Positions 18,615 to 27,034 of a stretch of DNA of 43,338 nt are shown piece after piece; the stretch's first letter is position 1; each line of letters starts with the position of its first letter. The translations under genes and the position numbers were made by a program. The DNA comes from Sphingomonas sp. (GTDB taxonomy: Bacteria; Pseudomonadota; Alphaproteobacteria; Sphingomonadales; Sphingomonadaceae), in the NCBI RefSeq assembly GCF_013812825.1, contig NZ_JACCSU010000066.1, forward strand, positions 1-43,338. Reading direction: 5' to 3'. The notes under the pieces were generated by a model, which saw only the letters and a list, made by a program, of their open reading frames with translations, searched no databases and was not told where the DNA came from.

Positions 18615-19941
18615 CGCTCTCAGCACCAACCCGGAGATCCGCCAGGCGGTCGCCAACCGGGAAGCCACTCGCGAAGAGCGCGTCCAGGCCCAGGGCCGGT
18701 GGTATCCGCGGGTGTCCGTCGAGGGCTCCGCCGGAGTCCGCAATCTGCGCAACCCGACGCGGCGCAGCATCGGCATCGCCGACGAGACTCTGTGGCCGAT
18801 CGAAGGCGAGCTGATCCTCGACCAGCTGCTGTTCGACAGCGGCGGTCGTGAGGCCGAAATCCGCCGTCAGGCGGCCCGCACCGACGCGGCCGCGGCCCGT
18901 ATCGAGGAGCGCTCGGAGTTCGTCGCTCTCAACGTTGCTCGCACCTACATCGATTACCTTCTCCAGCAGCGGCTGGTGGCGATCGCCGAGGACAATGCGA
19001 CCTTTCACGAGCGGCTGGCCGGCGACCTGCGCGAAGGTGTCTCCAAGGGCTCCATCAGCATCGCCGATCAGCAGCAGGCCGAGGAGCGGCTGCAATCGGC
19101 TCGTGCCCGAGTGACCGAGGCCCGCGAGGACCTCGAGAACGCCGGAATCACCTTCCGAACGCTGACCGGCATTCCGGTTGACAGCGTGTCGATGCCGCCG
19201 GACCTGTCGCAATGCCAGCCGGCGACGCTCGAGGAGGCCGAAGCTCTTGCGCGTCAGCAGAACCCGCGCGTCCAGGAAGCGATGGCCGACCTTGCCACCG
19301 CACGCGAAGATATTCGCGCTGCGCGCGCCGAGATCGGTCCCCGGGTGAATCTCGAGGGCCGGGCCCGCGCCGGGCACGACATCGACGGCTTCTCCGGCCG
19401 GACAACCGACCTGCTCGGCAACGTCGTCCTTCGCTGGGACCTGTTCAATGGCGGCATCCGGGAAGCCAACGTCCGCGAACAGCGCAACCGCGCCGATGAA
19501 GTGCACGGCCGGCTGTTCGAACGGACCCGCCGCGCCGAGGAGGATGTGCGCACGGCCTGGAGCCGTTTCCAGAACCAAAACCGCCTGGTGAGCGAGCTCG
19601 AGACCCAGCAGCGCATCTCCGACGACCTGCTGCTGTCTTACCGCGAGCAGTTCAACATCGGCCGCCGCTCGTTGCTCGACGTGCTGGATGCCCAGAACAC
19701 GCGCAACAATGTGCAGGCCCAGACCGAGACCGCCCGGCTGTCCAAGCTGTATGCGCAGTACCGCGTGCTGGCATCGGCCAACCGGCTGATCGAGTGCCTC
19801 GGCGTTTCGATGCCAACGGCCGCCTATAGCGATGAACGGACGCGCTTCCGCGTCAACCCCATCCCGCCCGCGGACCTGAACGAGAACAGCTATCCGCTGC
19901 CTCGCATGGGACCCCCGGCGCCGGCTGGCGGTAGTCGATAG
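18520..19941 (+). CDS. TolC-family outer membrane channel of the adhesin T1SS (LapE-like)
   Basis: 473 residues. ATG at 18520 has AGGGGGA just upstream and gives a signal peptide ending AYA-VELRDAVQAAL. The protein has the duplicated TolC fold: long Gln/Arg/Ala-rich helices with strand segments such as GELILDQLLFDSGG and NVVLRWDLFNGG in each half, and the typical FNIGRRSLLDVLDAQN near the end. By family it forms a trimeric channel across the outer membrane and periplasm that joins the HlyD adaptor and ABC transporter; in Lap systems the uncut adhesin also stays lodged in this channel. It follows the adhesin by 62 bp with no terminator seen, and the LapB-like gene starts 15 bases after its stop, so it belongs to the secretion operon. 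The Pro-rich C-terminal tail is likely periplasmic. Confidence 0.92.
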   Translation: MKGKHWTMIVPGAVLLCTSPAYAVELRDAVQAALSTNPEIRQAVANREATREERVQAQGRWYPRVSVEGSAGVRNLRNPTRRSIGIADETLWPIEGELILDQLLFDSGGREAEIRRQAARTDAAAARIEERSEFVALNVARTYIDYLLQQRLVAIAEDNATFHERLAGDLREGVSKGSISIADQQQAEERLQSARARVTEAREDLENAGITFRTLTGIPVDSVSMPPDLSQCQPATLEEAEALARQQNPRVQEAMADLATAREDIRAARAEIGPRVNLEGRARAGHDIDGFSGRTTDLLGNVVLRWDLFNGGIREANVREQRNRADEVHGRLFERTRRAEEDVRTAWSRFQNQNRLVSELETQQRISDDLLLSYREQFNIGRRSLLDVLDAQNTRNNVQAQTETARLSKLYAQYRVLASANRLIECLGVSMPTAAYSDERTRFRVNPIPPADLNENSYPLPRMGPPAPAGGSR

Positions 19942-19956
19942 GCTCGGGGACGGGTA

Positions 19957-22113
19957 GTGAGTTTCATGCATTGGCTCGACGCACAGCCGTCGCGTGCAAT
20001 TGACCCCGTCCTCGATTGCCTGACTTACCTCGCGCGCGAGGCGGACAGGCCGTCTTCGCCGGTCATCCTGCGCGCGGGGCTCGCGCTCTCCGAAAAGGGA
20101 ACGCTACCTTTCCACCAGGTCGAGCCGGCGCTCGAGCAGGTCGGAATGCGCGGTGACCCGATCGCCCGCAAGCTCAAGGGCTGGCCCTCGCGCAAGCTGC
20201 CGGCGATCCTTGAGCTCGAGGACGACCGCGCCGCCGTGCTGCTCGACATGCGCGACGGCGACGGACTGATCTACGCGCCGGGAGTCGCCGAGCCGCTGTG
20301 GGCACCGCTGTCGGAGATCGGCGCCGTGTTCACCGGCCGTGCCGTCGTGGTCGAAGCCGATCCGTCCAAGGAGCGCGAGAACGAGCGCCCGTGGGACAAG
20401 GCCCGCCGGACGCACTGGTTCTGGTCCGAAGTGTGGAAGGTGCGGCGCGAGTTCTGGCCGGTCATCCTTGCCGCATTCATCGTCAACATGCTGGCGCTGG
20501 CGATGCCGCTGTTCACGATGAACGTCTATGACCGGGTCATCCCGAACAAGGCGGTTTCGACGCTGTGGGTTCTCGCCGCCGGTGTCGGCCTGGCGCTGGT
20601 GTTCGACTTCATCCTCCGGCTGGCGCGCGCGCAGCTGATCGACGAGATCGGTCGCAAGCTCGACGCGAAGCTCGCCCAGAAGCTGTTCGAAAAGGTGATG
20701 AACCTGCCGATGGCGGCGCGCCAGGGAAGCACCGGGGCGCTCGCCCGCCGGGTGTCGGAATATGAGCTGGTCCGCGACTTCTTCGCTTCGACGACCGTCG
20801 TCCTGGTCGTCGACGTCCTGTTCCTGTTCCTGTTCCTGATCCTCATCACGGTGCTCGCCGGCTGGCTGGTGGTCGTGCCGGTCATCGGCATCGTGGCGAT
20901 GTTCGCGGCCGGGGTCAGCCTGCAACGGAGCATGGGCAAGGCGGCGGTCGACGCGCAGGCGGACTCGAGCCTCCAGAATTCCCTGCTGGTCGAATCGATC
21001 GCCGGTGCGGAAACCCTGAAGTCGGCGCGAGCGGAGGGCCAGATGCTCGGCCGCTGGCGCCGTTATTCGGGCATGTCCGCGACCACGCAGGAGCGGATGC
21101 GCCGGCTGACCGCGGTCGCCGTCAACCTGGCCGGCGTGTCGCAGCAGATGATCAGCGTCGGCCTGCTGATCGGCGGCTTCTATCAGTTCAACCAAGGCAA
21201 CATGACGATGGGCGCGATCATCGCCATCATCATGCTCGCCGGCCGCGCCATCCAGCCGATCGGCCAGCTCGCCTTCCTGTTCACCCGCGGGCGGCAGGCG
21301 TTCGCAACGCTCGATTCGCTCCAGGAAATGATGGAGGTCGCCGACGAGCGGCAGTCGTCGATGCGCAGCATCATGCCGGAGATTCGCGCCGGCCACATCA
21401 AGCTGGACAATCTCGACTTCCGCTACCCGACCGCGGCGCGCGATGCGCTATCGGGCTTGAACCTCAGCGTGCGGCCGGGCGAGCGGATCGGCATCATCGG
21501 CCGAGTCGCATCGGGCAAATCGACCCTCGGCCGAGTCCTGTGCGGCCTCTACGAGCCGACCGGCGGCACCTACACGATCGACAGCCTCGACAGCCGCCAG
21601 TTCCACCCGCACCAGCTGCGCGAGGCGTTCCGCTTCGTCGGCCAAGATTCCGAGCTGTTCAGCGGCTCGGTTCGCGACAATCTGATGCTCGGCGCCGCCC
21701 AGGCGACGGACAACCAGCTGGTCGACGCAGTCGTCCGCTCGGGAGCCGACATCTTCCTGTCCCGCGACGCGGCCGGGTTCGACCTTGCCGTCGGCGAGCG
21801 CGGCTCGCAGCTGTCGGGCGGCCAGCGCTCGCTGCTGGTCCTTGCCCGGGCTTTGGTTTCGCCCTGCAAACTGCTGTTCCTCGACGAGCCGAGCGGGGCG
21901 ATGGACACGCAGACGGAGCTGTATTTCATCGAGCATCTGAAGACGGCGCTCGCGCCCGACCAGACTCTGATCGTCGCCACCCACCGCCACAACATGCTCT
22001 CGATCCTCGATCGGCTGATCGTCATCGACTCCGGGCGGATCATCGCCGATGGACCGCGCGACCATGTCCTCGGCCATATCGGCAGCACGCCGAAGAAAGA
22101 CACGAAACAATGA
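19957..22113 (+). CDS. Type I secretion ABC transporter/permease (LapB-like)
   Basis: 718 residues from GTG 19957; ATG 19966 is an alternative three codons on. The N-terminal 140 residues form a C39-peptidase-like domain without a recognisable catalytic His (AAVLLD where the peptidase His is expected), typical of T1SS ATPases that recognise but do not cut their cargo. A six-helix ABC membrane domain follows (about 160-450), then the nucleotide-binding domain: Walker A GRVASGKST (about 515-523), signature LSGGQRS (about 620), Walker B LLFLDEPSGAMD (about 643) and H-loop ATHRHN. It should power export of the adjacent giant adhesin across the inner membrane into the TolC channel. Its stop overlaps the start of the next gene as ATGA, indicating coupled translation with a cell wall hydrolase. 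Confidence 0.93.
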   Translation: MSFMHWLDAQPSRAIDPVLDCLTYLAREADRPSSPVILRAGLALSEKGTLPFHQVEPALEQVGMRGDPIARKLKGWPSRKLPAILELEDDRAAVLLDMRDGDGLIYAPGVAEPLWAPLSEIGAVFTGRAVVVEADPSKERENERPWDKARRTHWFWSEVWKVRREFWPVILAAFIVNMLALAMPLFTMNVYDRVIPNKAVSTLWVLAAGVGLALVFDFILRLARAQLIDEIGRKLDAKLAQKLFEKVMNLPMAARQGSTGALARRVSEYELVRDFFASTTVVLVVDVLFLFLFLILITVLAGWLVVVPVIGIVAMFAAGVSLQRSMGKAAVDAQADSSLQNSLLVESIAGAETLKSARAEGQMLGRWRRYSGMSATTQERMRRLTAVAVNLAGVSQQMISVGLLIGGFYQFNQGNMTMGAIIAIIMLAGRAIQPIGQLAFLFTRGRQAFATLDSLQEMMEVADERQSSMRSIMPEIRAGHIKLDNLDFRYPTAARDALSGLNLSVRPGERIGIIGRVASGKSTLGRVLCGLYEPTGGTYTIDSLDSRQFHPHQLREAFRFVGQDSELFSGSVRDNLMLGAAQATDNQLVDAVVRSGADIFLSRDAAGFDLAVGERGSQLSGGQRSLLVLARALVSPCKLLFLDEPSGAMDTQTELYFIEHLKTALAPDQTLIVATHRHNMLSILDRLIVIDSGRIIADGPRDHVLGHIGSTPKKDTKQ

Positions 22114-23165
22114 CGTGCCTCGTAATTGCCCGCGGCCGACTGGCGCGCCGGTTCAGCCAATTGCGGGTCGAGGCGATCGGCTTCGCGGTGGTCATGCTGG
22201 CCGGGCTGGCGATCGGCCTGGTCGGGTTTCTGGCGCCGGCCGGAGCGGCGGACGACAGCGTCTCGATCCAGCTGACGCCGGCCAAGGCCGCGGCACTGGT
22301 CGCTGCAACGAGCGCATCCCCGGCGGAAAATCGCGCCGTGGGCGACGAAGCCAAGCTGATCAACGCGGCGCTCCCGTTCAGCACCGCGCCGGTCCAGGCC
22401 GCCCGCCCATTCGAAATCGCCGGCGACGACCTCGACCACCGCCGGGCGCTGCTGTGCCTGACTCAGGCGGTCTATTACGAAGCCGGGTTCGAGCCGATGC
22501 CGGGCCGCCGAGCGGTTGCCCAGGTCGTGCTCAACCGGATGCGCCACCCGGCCTTCCCGAAATCGGTTTGCGGAGTCGTCTACCAGGGATCGCGCTCGCC
22601 GGTCTGCCAGTTCAGCTTCGTCTGCGACGGTTCGCTGTACCGCGCCCCGGCGACCGGCGCGTGGCGCGATGCGAAGCTGATCGCTGAGGCCGCGCTTGCC
22701 GGCCATGTCGAAAAGCCGGTCGGCGCGGCGACCCATTATCACGCCAATTACGTGGCGCCGCGCTGGGCTCCGATGCTGACCAAGATCACGCAGCTGGGAG
22801 CGCACATATTCTACCGCTGGCCCGGCGCCTGGGGGCAGCGCGCCGCATTCACCGGCCGTTACGTCGGTGAACCGCAGGACCCGCTGGCGCTCCGGCCCCC
22901 GCTCCGCTCGCCGGTTCTGGCGGGATCAACCGAGCAGCTCGCAACGATCGCCGAAACGGCAGTGGAAGCCGGGCCGGCGGTCGCCCGCGCTGCCAACGAC
23001 GTCGGCGGGCTCCTCGACGTGTCCAAGGGCTGGACTCTGACGATCCCGGCGCCCGACGAGATCGGGGCCGCCACCGCCAAGGCCCTCGCCGACCAGCGCG
23101 CCAGGGAGGCCGCGCCGGCCGTCCCGGTCGCGAGCAGCGCGGCGCCGGTCATAGCCTCGCGCTGA
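22110..23165 (+). CDS. SleB-type cell wall hydrolase inside the T1SS operon
   Basis: 351 residues. The frame is open further upstream, but the start at ATG 22110 is chosen because it overlaps the transporter stop (ATGA) and gives an N-terminal membrane anchor or signal (about 22-46, ending AGA). The central part matches the Hydrolase_2/SleB family: AVYYEAGFEPMPGRRAVAQVVLNRM with the likely catalytic Glu, PVCQFSFVCDG, then GATHYHANYVAPRW and HIFYRW. Such enzymes cleave peptidoglycan, some as lytic transglycosylases. The C-terminal 120 residues are Ala/Pro-rich and unassigned. Sitting between the ABC transporter and HlyD genes, it may open the sacculus for the TolC-HlyD conduit or be delivered with it; this role is inference. 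It is not a standard Lap component. Confidence 0.85.
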   Translation: MTCLVIARGRLARRFSQLRVEAIGFAVVMLAGLAIGLVGFLAPAGAADDSVSIQLTPAKAAALVAATSASPAENRAVGDEAKLINAALPFSTAPVQAARPFEIAGDDLDHRRALLCLTQAVYYEAGFEPMPGRRAVAQVVLNRMRHPAFPKSVCGVVYQGSRSPVCQFSFVCDGSLYRAPATGAWRDAKLIAEAALAGHVEKPVGAATHYHANYVAPRWAPMLTKITQLGAHIFYRWPGAWGQRAAFTGRYVGEPQDPLALRPPLRSPVLAGSTEQLATIAETAVEAGPAVARAANDVGGLLDVSKGWTLTIPAPDEIGAATAKALADQRAREAAPAVPVASSAAPVIASR

Positions 23166-23191
23166 CGGTCGAGCTGGAGTAAAGCGTAGCC

Positions 23192-24469
23192 ATGGCAACT
23201 CTTCCGTTCGTGGGTCCGACCAAGCGCCAGCCGTTGACCGGCTCGCGCCTGATCATCGTCGCGTCGGCGATCGGCTTTGCATTGTTCATCCTGTGGGCGA
23301 TGCTCGCCCAGGTCGACGAGGTGACCAGCGGGCAGGGCAAGGTGATCCCGTCGAGCAAGGCGCAGCTGATCCAGGCGGCCGAGCCGGCGATCGTCGAAGA
23401 GCTGCTCGTGCGCCCCGGGCAGCGCGTCCGCCGCGGCCAGCTGCTCGCCCGTCTCGACGACACCCAGAGCGCTTCCGAGCTCGGCCAGATCCAGGCCGAG
23501 ACACAGGCCCTGTCGGCGCGTTCGGCGCGCCTCGCCGGCGAAGGCACGAGAAGTTCTACGGCCTGCGTCGGGGGCGATTGCGCCGACGAAGCGCGCCTCC
23601 GGCAAGTTCGTGAATCGGCTCTCCGCAGCCGCATCAGCGCGCTCCAGGCGAGCGCCGAACAGCGGCGCCGCGAAGCAACCGAAGCGCAGGCGACCATCAG
23701 CAGCCTGCAGGGCAGCCTGGCGCTGGCCCAGCGTCAGGTCGCGATGCTGGAGCCGCTGGCGGAGAAGAATATCGTCCCGCAGACCGAGCTGCTCAGCGCG
23801 CGGCGCGAAGCGAACGACTTGCAGGGGCGGATCGCGGCCGCTCGCGAGCAGCAATCGCGGGCGATGGCCGCCGTGCGTGAAGCCCAGGCCCAGGCCAGCG
23901 AGGCCGGCTTCAGCTTCCGGCAGGAGGCTCTCAACGAGCGCAGCCAGATCGAGGCAAAACTGGCGGTCAATCAGGAATCGCTGCGCGGCGCCCGCGGCCG
24001 GCTCGGTCGGATGGATCTGCGCTCACCCGTCAACGGAATCGTCAACGACCTCCAGGTGACGACCATCGGCGGCTTCGTTCAGGCCGGCCAGAAGGTGATG
24101 GAAGTCATCCCGATGGGCGACAAGCTGCTCGTCGAGACGCGGGTCAAGCCGAGCGACATCGCCTTCATCAAGGTCGGCGACAAGGCTCTGGTCAAAGTCA
24201 CCGCTTATGACTTCTCGACGTATGGCGGGCTCGACGGGCGAGTCGTCCAGGTGTCGGCGGACTCGATCTACGACGAGGTCGAGCGGGAAGCCTATTTCAA
24301 CGTCATCGTCGAAACCGACAAAAGCTATCTGCAGTCCGGGGACCGAAGGCTCCCAATCACGCCCGGAATGATGACCGACACGCAGATCATCACGGGGCGC
24401 AAGAGCATCCTCAGCTATCTGTTGAAGCCGGTCCTCAAGGCCCGCAGCGAGGCGCTGCGCGAGCGCTAG
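23192..24469 (+). CDS. HlyD-family T1SS periplasmic adaptor (LapC-like)
   Basis: 425 residues. A short cytoplasmic N-terminus, one transmembrane helix (about 18-40), then GQGKVIPSSKAQLIQAAEPAIVEELLV, the first half of the lipoyl domain. Long coiled-coil arms rich in Ala/Gln/Arg (about 90-270) are followed by the second lipoyl half (LGRMDLRSPVNGIVNDLQV) and a beta-barrel domain ending in TGRKSILSYLLKPVLK, the usual HlyD C-terminus. It bridges the inner-membrane ABC protein and the TolC channel. It starts 26 bases after the hydrolase; the GGAG upstream is rather far from the ATG. It is the last gene of the operon: its stop lies 4 bases from the stop of the convergent lapG-like gene. Confidence 0.93.
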   Translation: MATLPFVGPTKRQPLTGSRLIIVASAIGFALFILWAMLAQVDEVTSGQGKVIPSSKAQLIQAAEPAIVEELLVRPGQRVRRGQLLARLDDTQSASELGQIQAETQALSARSARLAGEGTRSSTACVGGDCADEARLRQVRESALRSRISALQASAEQRRREATEAQATISSLQGSLALAQRQVAMLEPLAEKNIVPQTELLSARREANDLQGRIAAAREQQSRAMAAVREAQAQASEAGFSFRQEALNERSQIEAKLAVNQESLRGARGRLGRMDLRSPVNGIVNDLQVTTIGGFVQAGQKVMEVIPMGDKLLVETRVKPSDIAFIKVGDKALVKVTAYDFSTYGGLDGRVVQVSADSIYDEVEREAYFNVIVETDKSYLQSGDRRLPITPGMMTDTQIITGRKSILSYLLKPVLKARSEALRER

Positions 24470-24473
24470 TCGG

Positions 24474-25355
24474 CTAGGGTCGTCGCCGCGGCCCGGACGG
24501 AGTGAGCGGCGCGATCGTCGAAGCCGCGACCGCAACCGTAGGCATCGCCCGGCGATAGCCGTGGGTCCAGGAGCCGCTGGCGGCGAAAGTCAGAACCGGC
24601 CGGTAGTCGCCGGGACGATCGGCATCGAGGATCGCATCAGTGCCGTTGTCGAGCACCAGCATGCGGCCGCCGGCGCGGACCACCAGCAGTGCGTGATCGG
24701 AGCGGCGAACGAGGTCCTTGGCGACGACCAGATACAGGTCGCGATCGGAAAAACCGGCGGCGCGAAGCATCTGCAGCTTGGCGATCGCATAATCCTCGCA
24801 GTCGCCACGGCCGCGACGGAGCGTATCGTTGGCTGCCGACCACAGATCCTCGCGGCCGTACTGGCGGGAGTCGTCGATGAACTGGACGCGCTGGTTGACG
24901 TAGCGATTGACCGCCTCGGCCTTGGCCAGATCCGAGTGTCCGCGAAGCGATGCCGAGTAAGCCGCGGCGATGCCGCCGACGGGCCGCCGGGCGACCGCTC
25001 GCCAGCGCCGGTCGAGGGACGTCCGGCCGACCGCGAGCGCAACGCTGCCGAACACGTCGGGGCGTCCGCTGGTGACCCCGGGACTGTAGCGGCTGGCTTC
25101 CTGAAGCAGGGCGTAACTGGAGGTTCGAACGCTGTAAGCCGCAGGCCGCAGCGGCTTGGGGGCGGGAACGCCCTGCTGCACGGCGAGAATGGCGGCGAGG
25201 CGGCTCGGAGCGCCGAGGATCGCTTCCGTCTTGGCTTGGCTGACCGAGCTGGGCTGCACAGCGACGGCCTGGGCCAGCGCGGGCGCCGGCGCGATGGCGA
25301 CTGCAAGGGCAGCGGCAATGCGCCCGACGAGCCGGCTCGAGACGGTCTTTTTCAT
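24474..25355 (-). CDS. lapG: LapG-like transglutaminase-like periplasmic cysteine protease
   Basis: 293 residues from the ATG at 25355. A TTG 11 codons earlier keeps the frame open, but only the ATG gives a proper signal peptide (MKKTVSSRL... ending ALA-Q). The core matches the bacterial transglutaminase-like cysteine proteinase family: DLWSAANDTLRRGRGDCEDYAIAK compressed as WSAANDTL and GDCEDYA with catalytic Cys186, DHALLVV with His221 and LVLDN with Asp236. In Pseudomonas, LapG cuts the di-alanine site of LapA in the periplasm when c-di-GMP is low and LapD lets it go. Here the matching PAAG site is in the adhesin encoded by the convergent operon. No LapD (HAMP-GGDEF-EAL) gene lies in the window. 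A 7-bp inverted repeat lies 45-67 bases upstream and may control it. Confidence 0.88.
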   Translation of the reverse strand: MKKTVSSRLVGRIAAALAVAIAPAPALAQAVAVQPSSVSQAKTEAILGAPSRLAAILAVQQGVPAPKPLRPAAYSVRTSSYALLQEASRYSPGVTSGRPDVFGSVALAVGRTSLDRRWRAVARRPVGGIAAAYSASLRGHSDLAKAEAVNRYVNQRVQFIDDSRQYGREDLWSAANDTLRRGRGDCEDYAIAKLQMLRAAGFSDRDLYLVVAKDLVRRSDHALLVVRAGGRMLVLDNGTDAILDADRPGDYRPVLTFAASGSWTHGYRRAMPTVAVAASTIAPLTPSGPRRRP

Positions 25356-25399
25356 GGTCCCGCTTGTCGCAGGGCAAGGAGAAGACACGGCTAAAGAGC

Positions 25400-25422
25400 A
25401 TGGTTAAGCCGGCGCTAACCAT
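25400..25422. promoter_or_regulatory. Inverted repeat ATGGTTA-N9-TAACCAT upstream of lapG
   Basis: ATGGTTA (25400-25406) and TAACCAT (25416-25422) are exact complements with a 9-base spacer. Read on the minus strand, one arm gives TTAACCAT, the half-site described for CtrA in alphaproteobacteria. It lies in the 117-bp gap between the wecB-like stop and the lapG-like start, so it is best placed to act on the protease gene. Confidence 0.4.
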
Positions 25423-25472
25423 TGGCGAGACAAGTCCATTCTGGGCGCGACGGGCCGGTGCGCGGAAGGCGC

Positions 25473-26648
25473 CTAGCTGCTTCGGATTTCCTCTGCGCTC
25501 GGGTGCTGCCGCGGCGAGTCCGCGGCGAAGCGGCCCGAGAGCCAATGCTCGATCAACGCAGCGATCCGGTAACCCGCACGCCCGTCGCCATAAGGCAGGC
25601 TTGGGTTCGCCATCGCGGCCAGTGCGACGGGATCGCCGAGCAGGTCGCGGACCTCGGCGAGGATTTGGGCGGTGTCCGTGCCGACCAGCCGCATGTTGCC
25701 ACTCCATATGGCTTCGGGTCGTTCGGTCTTCTCGCGAAGCACCAGCAACGGGACTCCGAGTGCGGAGGCTTCTTCCTGCACTCCGCCCGAATCGCTGAGC
25801 ATCAGGTCGCAGTCGCGCATCATCGCAACCAGCCGGCGCTGGCTGCAGGGCGGCACCAGCGTGATCGCGAAGCACCCACCGAGCAGTCGCTCGATGGTCC
25901 CGGAGACGTGCGGGTTGGGATGCAGAACGACCTCGACGCTGGAGGTGCCCTCCTGCGCGAGCTGGCGCAGCGCCAGCGCTACCGAGGCGAGACGCTCGCC
26001 CCAATTCTCGCGGCGGTGGCAAGTGACCAGCAGCCGCGGCAGGGCGCGGTCGCAAAGGCTGGGCGGCGGAAGTTCGGCCCTCGTCTTCAACACCGCGTCG
26101 ATGCCGGTGTTGCCGGTGACGAAGATCGCGCCGGCGACTCCCTCTTCGCGCAGATTGGCGGCGGCGAGCGCCGTCGGCGCGAACAGCAGGTCAGAGTGGG
26201 CGTCGATCGCGGTGCGATACTCTTCTTCCGGCCAAGGCATCGCCGAGTCATGGCTTCGAAGCCCGGCTTCGACGTGCGCGACGGGGACCGCGGCGGTGAA
26301 TCCCGCCAGCGCCCCGCCGAGCGCGCTCGACGTGTCGCCCTGCACGACGAGCAGGTCGGGCGGCCGGCGCAATTGAGTCAGGACCGCCGCGGCCACGCTC
26401 TGGACGTGCGAATGAGGGTCCTGCGTCCCAGGGCAGTATAGCCGTGTCGCCGGATAAGCGCCGAGGCCATGGTCGACGGGGTCGAGGTCGGCATGCTGGC
26501 CGGTGAGGATCAGGCTTGGCCGCACATCGCGAGCCGCAAGCGCTCGGGCGACGGGGGCAAGCTTGATCGCTTCGGGCCTGGTGCCGATGACGAGCCTGAT
26601 ATCCGCGGAAAGCAGACTTCCCCCTAACTCGGCCGGGGCAACCTGCAT
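25473..26648 (-). CDS. wecB: UDP-N-acetylglucosamine 2-epimerase, non-hydrolysing (WecB-like)
   Basis: 391 residues from ATG 26648 (a TTG lies two codons earlier; homology begins only at about residue 17, so the exact start is uncertain). Family motifs run the whole length: IGTRPEAIKL, VQGDTSSALG, HVEAGLRS, CHRRENWGERL, LHPNPHVSGTI, SDSGGVQEEASALGVPLLVLR and a C-terminal SLPYGDGRAGYRIAALIE. The enzyme interconverts UDP-GlcNAc and UDP-ManNAc in the cytoplasm, feeding ManNAc or ManNAcA into surface polysaccharide. No other sugar gene lies beside it. It is on the same strand as the NDUFS4-type gene 39 bases upstream and the lapG-like gene downstream. Confidence 0.9.
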   Translation of the reverse strand: MQVAPAELGGSLLSADIRLVIGTRPEAIKLAPVARALAARDVRPSLILTGQHADLDPVDHGLGAYPATRLYCPGTQDPHSHVQSVAAAVLTQLRRPPDLLVVQGDTSSALGGALAGFTAAVPVAHVEAGLRSHDSAMPWPEEEYRTAIDAHSDLLFAPTALAAANLREEGVAGAIFVTGNTGIDAVLKTRAELPPPSLCDRALPRLLVTCHRRENWGERLASVALALRQLAQEGTSSVEVVLHPNPHVSGTIERLLGGCFAITLVPPCSQRRLVAMMRDCDLMLSDSGGVQEEASALGVPLLVLREKTERPEAIWSGNMRLVGTDTAQILAEVRDLLGDPVALAAMANPSLPYGDGRAGYRIAALIEHWLSGRFAADSPRQHPSAEEIRSS

Positions 26649-26687
26649 CCACAATGGATGAAAGGCAAGCTATGTTAAGAAGTTGGC

Positions 26688-26969
26688 CTAGCGAAAGTTG
26701 TCGGCGTACGCCTGGACCTTGAGCTTCACCGGCTTGGCCGGGATGAGATGATAGTCGAGGTCGTGGCGGGTCGCGTAGGCGATCGCGGCTTCCTTGCTGT
26801 CGAAATTCAGCCGCACCTGGGGCTTGGTGTCCCTCGAGCCCGCCCATCCCGTCAGCGGGTCGGCGCGAAGAGGAGCCTCGCGCTCGAACTCGAGCAGCCA
26901 GCCGCCGGTGTTGGCCTTGCCCGACTGGGTGGTCCTGCGATCCAGCTCAGAAATGCGCGCGACGGTCAT
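26688..26969 (-). CDS. NADH dehydrogenase accessory subunit, NDUFS4 type
   Basis: 93 residues from ATG 26969; the open frame continues to a TTG at 27002 but the extra residues do not look conserved. The sequence fits the ETC complex I subunit family (NDUFS4/18 kDa): SGKANTGGWLLEFE, DPLTGWAGSRDT and SKEAAIAYATRHDLDYHL. It is a peripheral subunit of the NADH-binding arm of respiratory complex I, present in alphaproteobacteria and mitochondria and often encoded away from the nuo operon, as here. It sits 65 bases downstream of the polyprenyl synthase gene. Confidence 0.88.
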   Translation of the reverse strand: MTVARISELDRRTTQSGKANTGGWLLEFEREAPLRADPLTGWAGSRDTKPQVRLNFDSKEAAIAYATRHDLDYHLIPAKPVKLKVQAYADNFR

Positions 26970-27034
26970 CGCCTCGCGAAGTGGCAAAGGCGAGGCGCAC
27001 AATCAAGTGCGGCGCGGCGCAACCCGATTCACTT

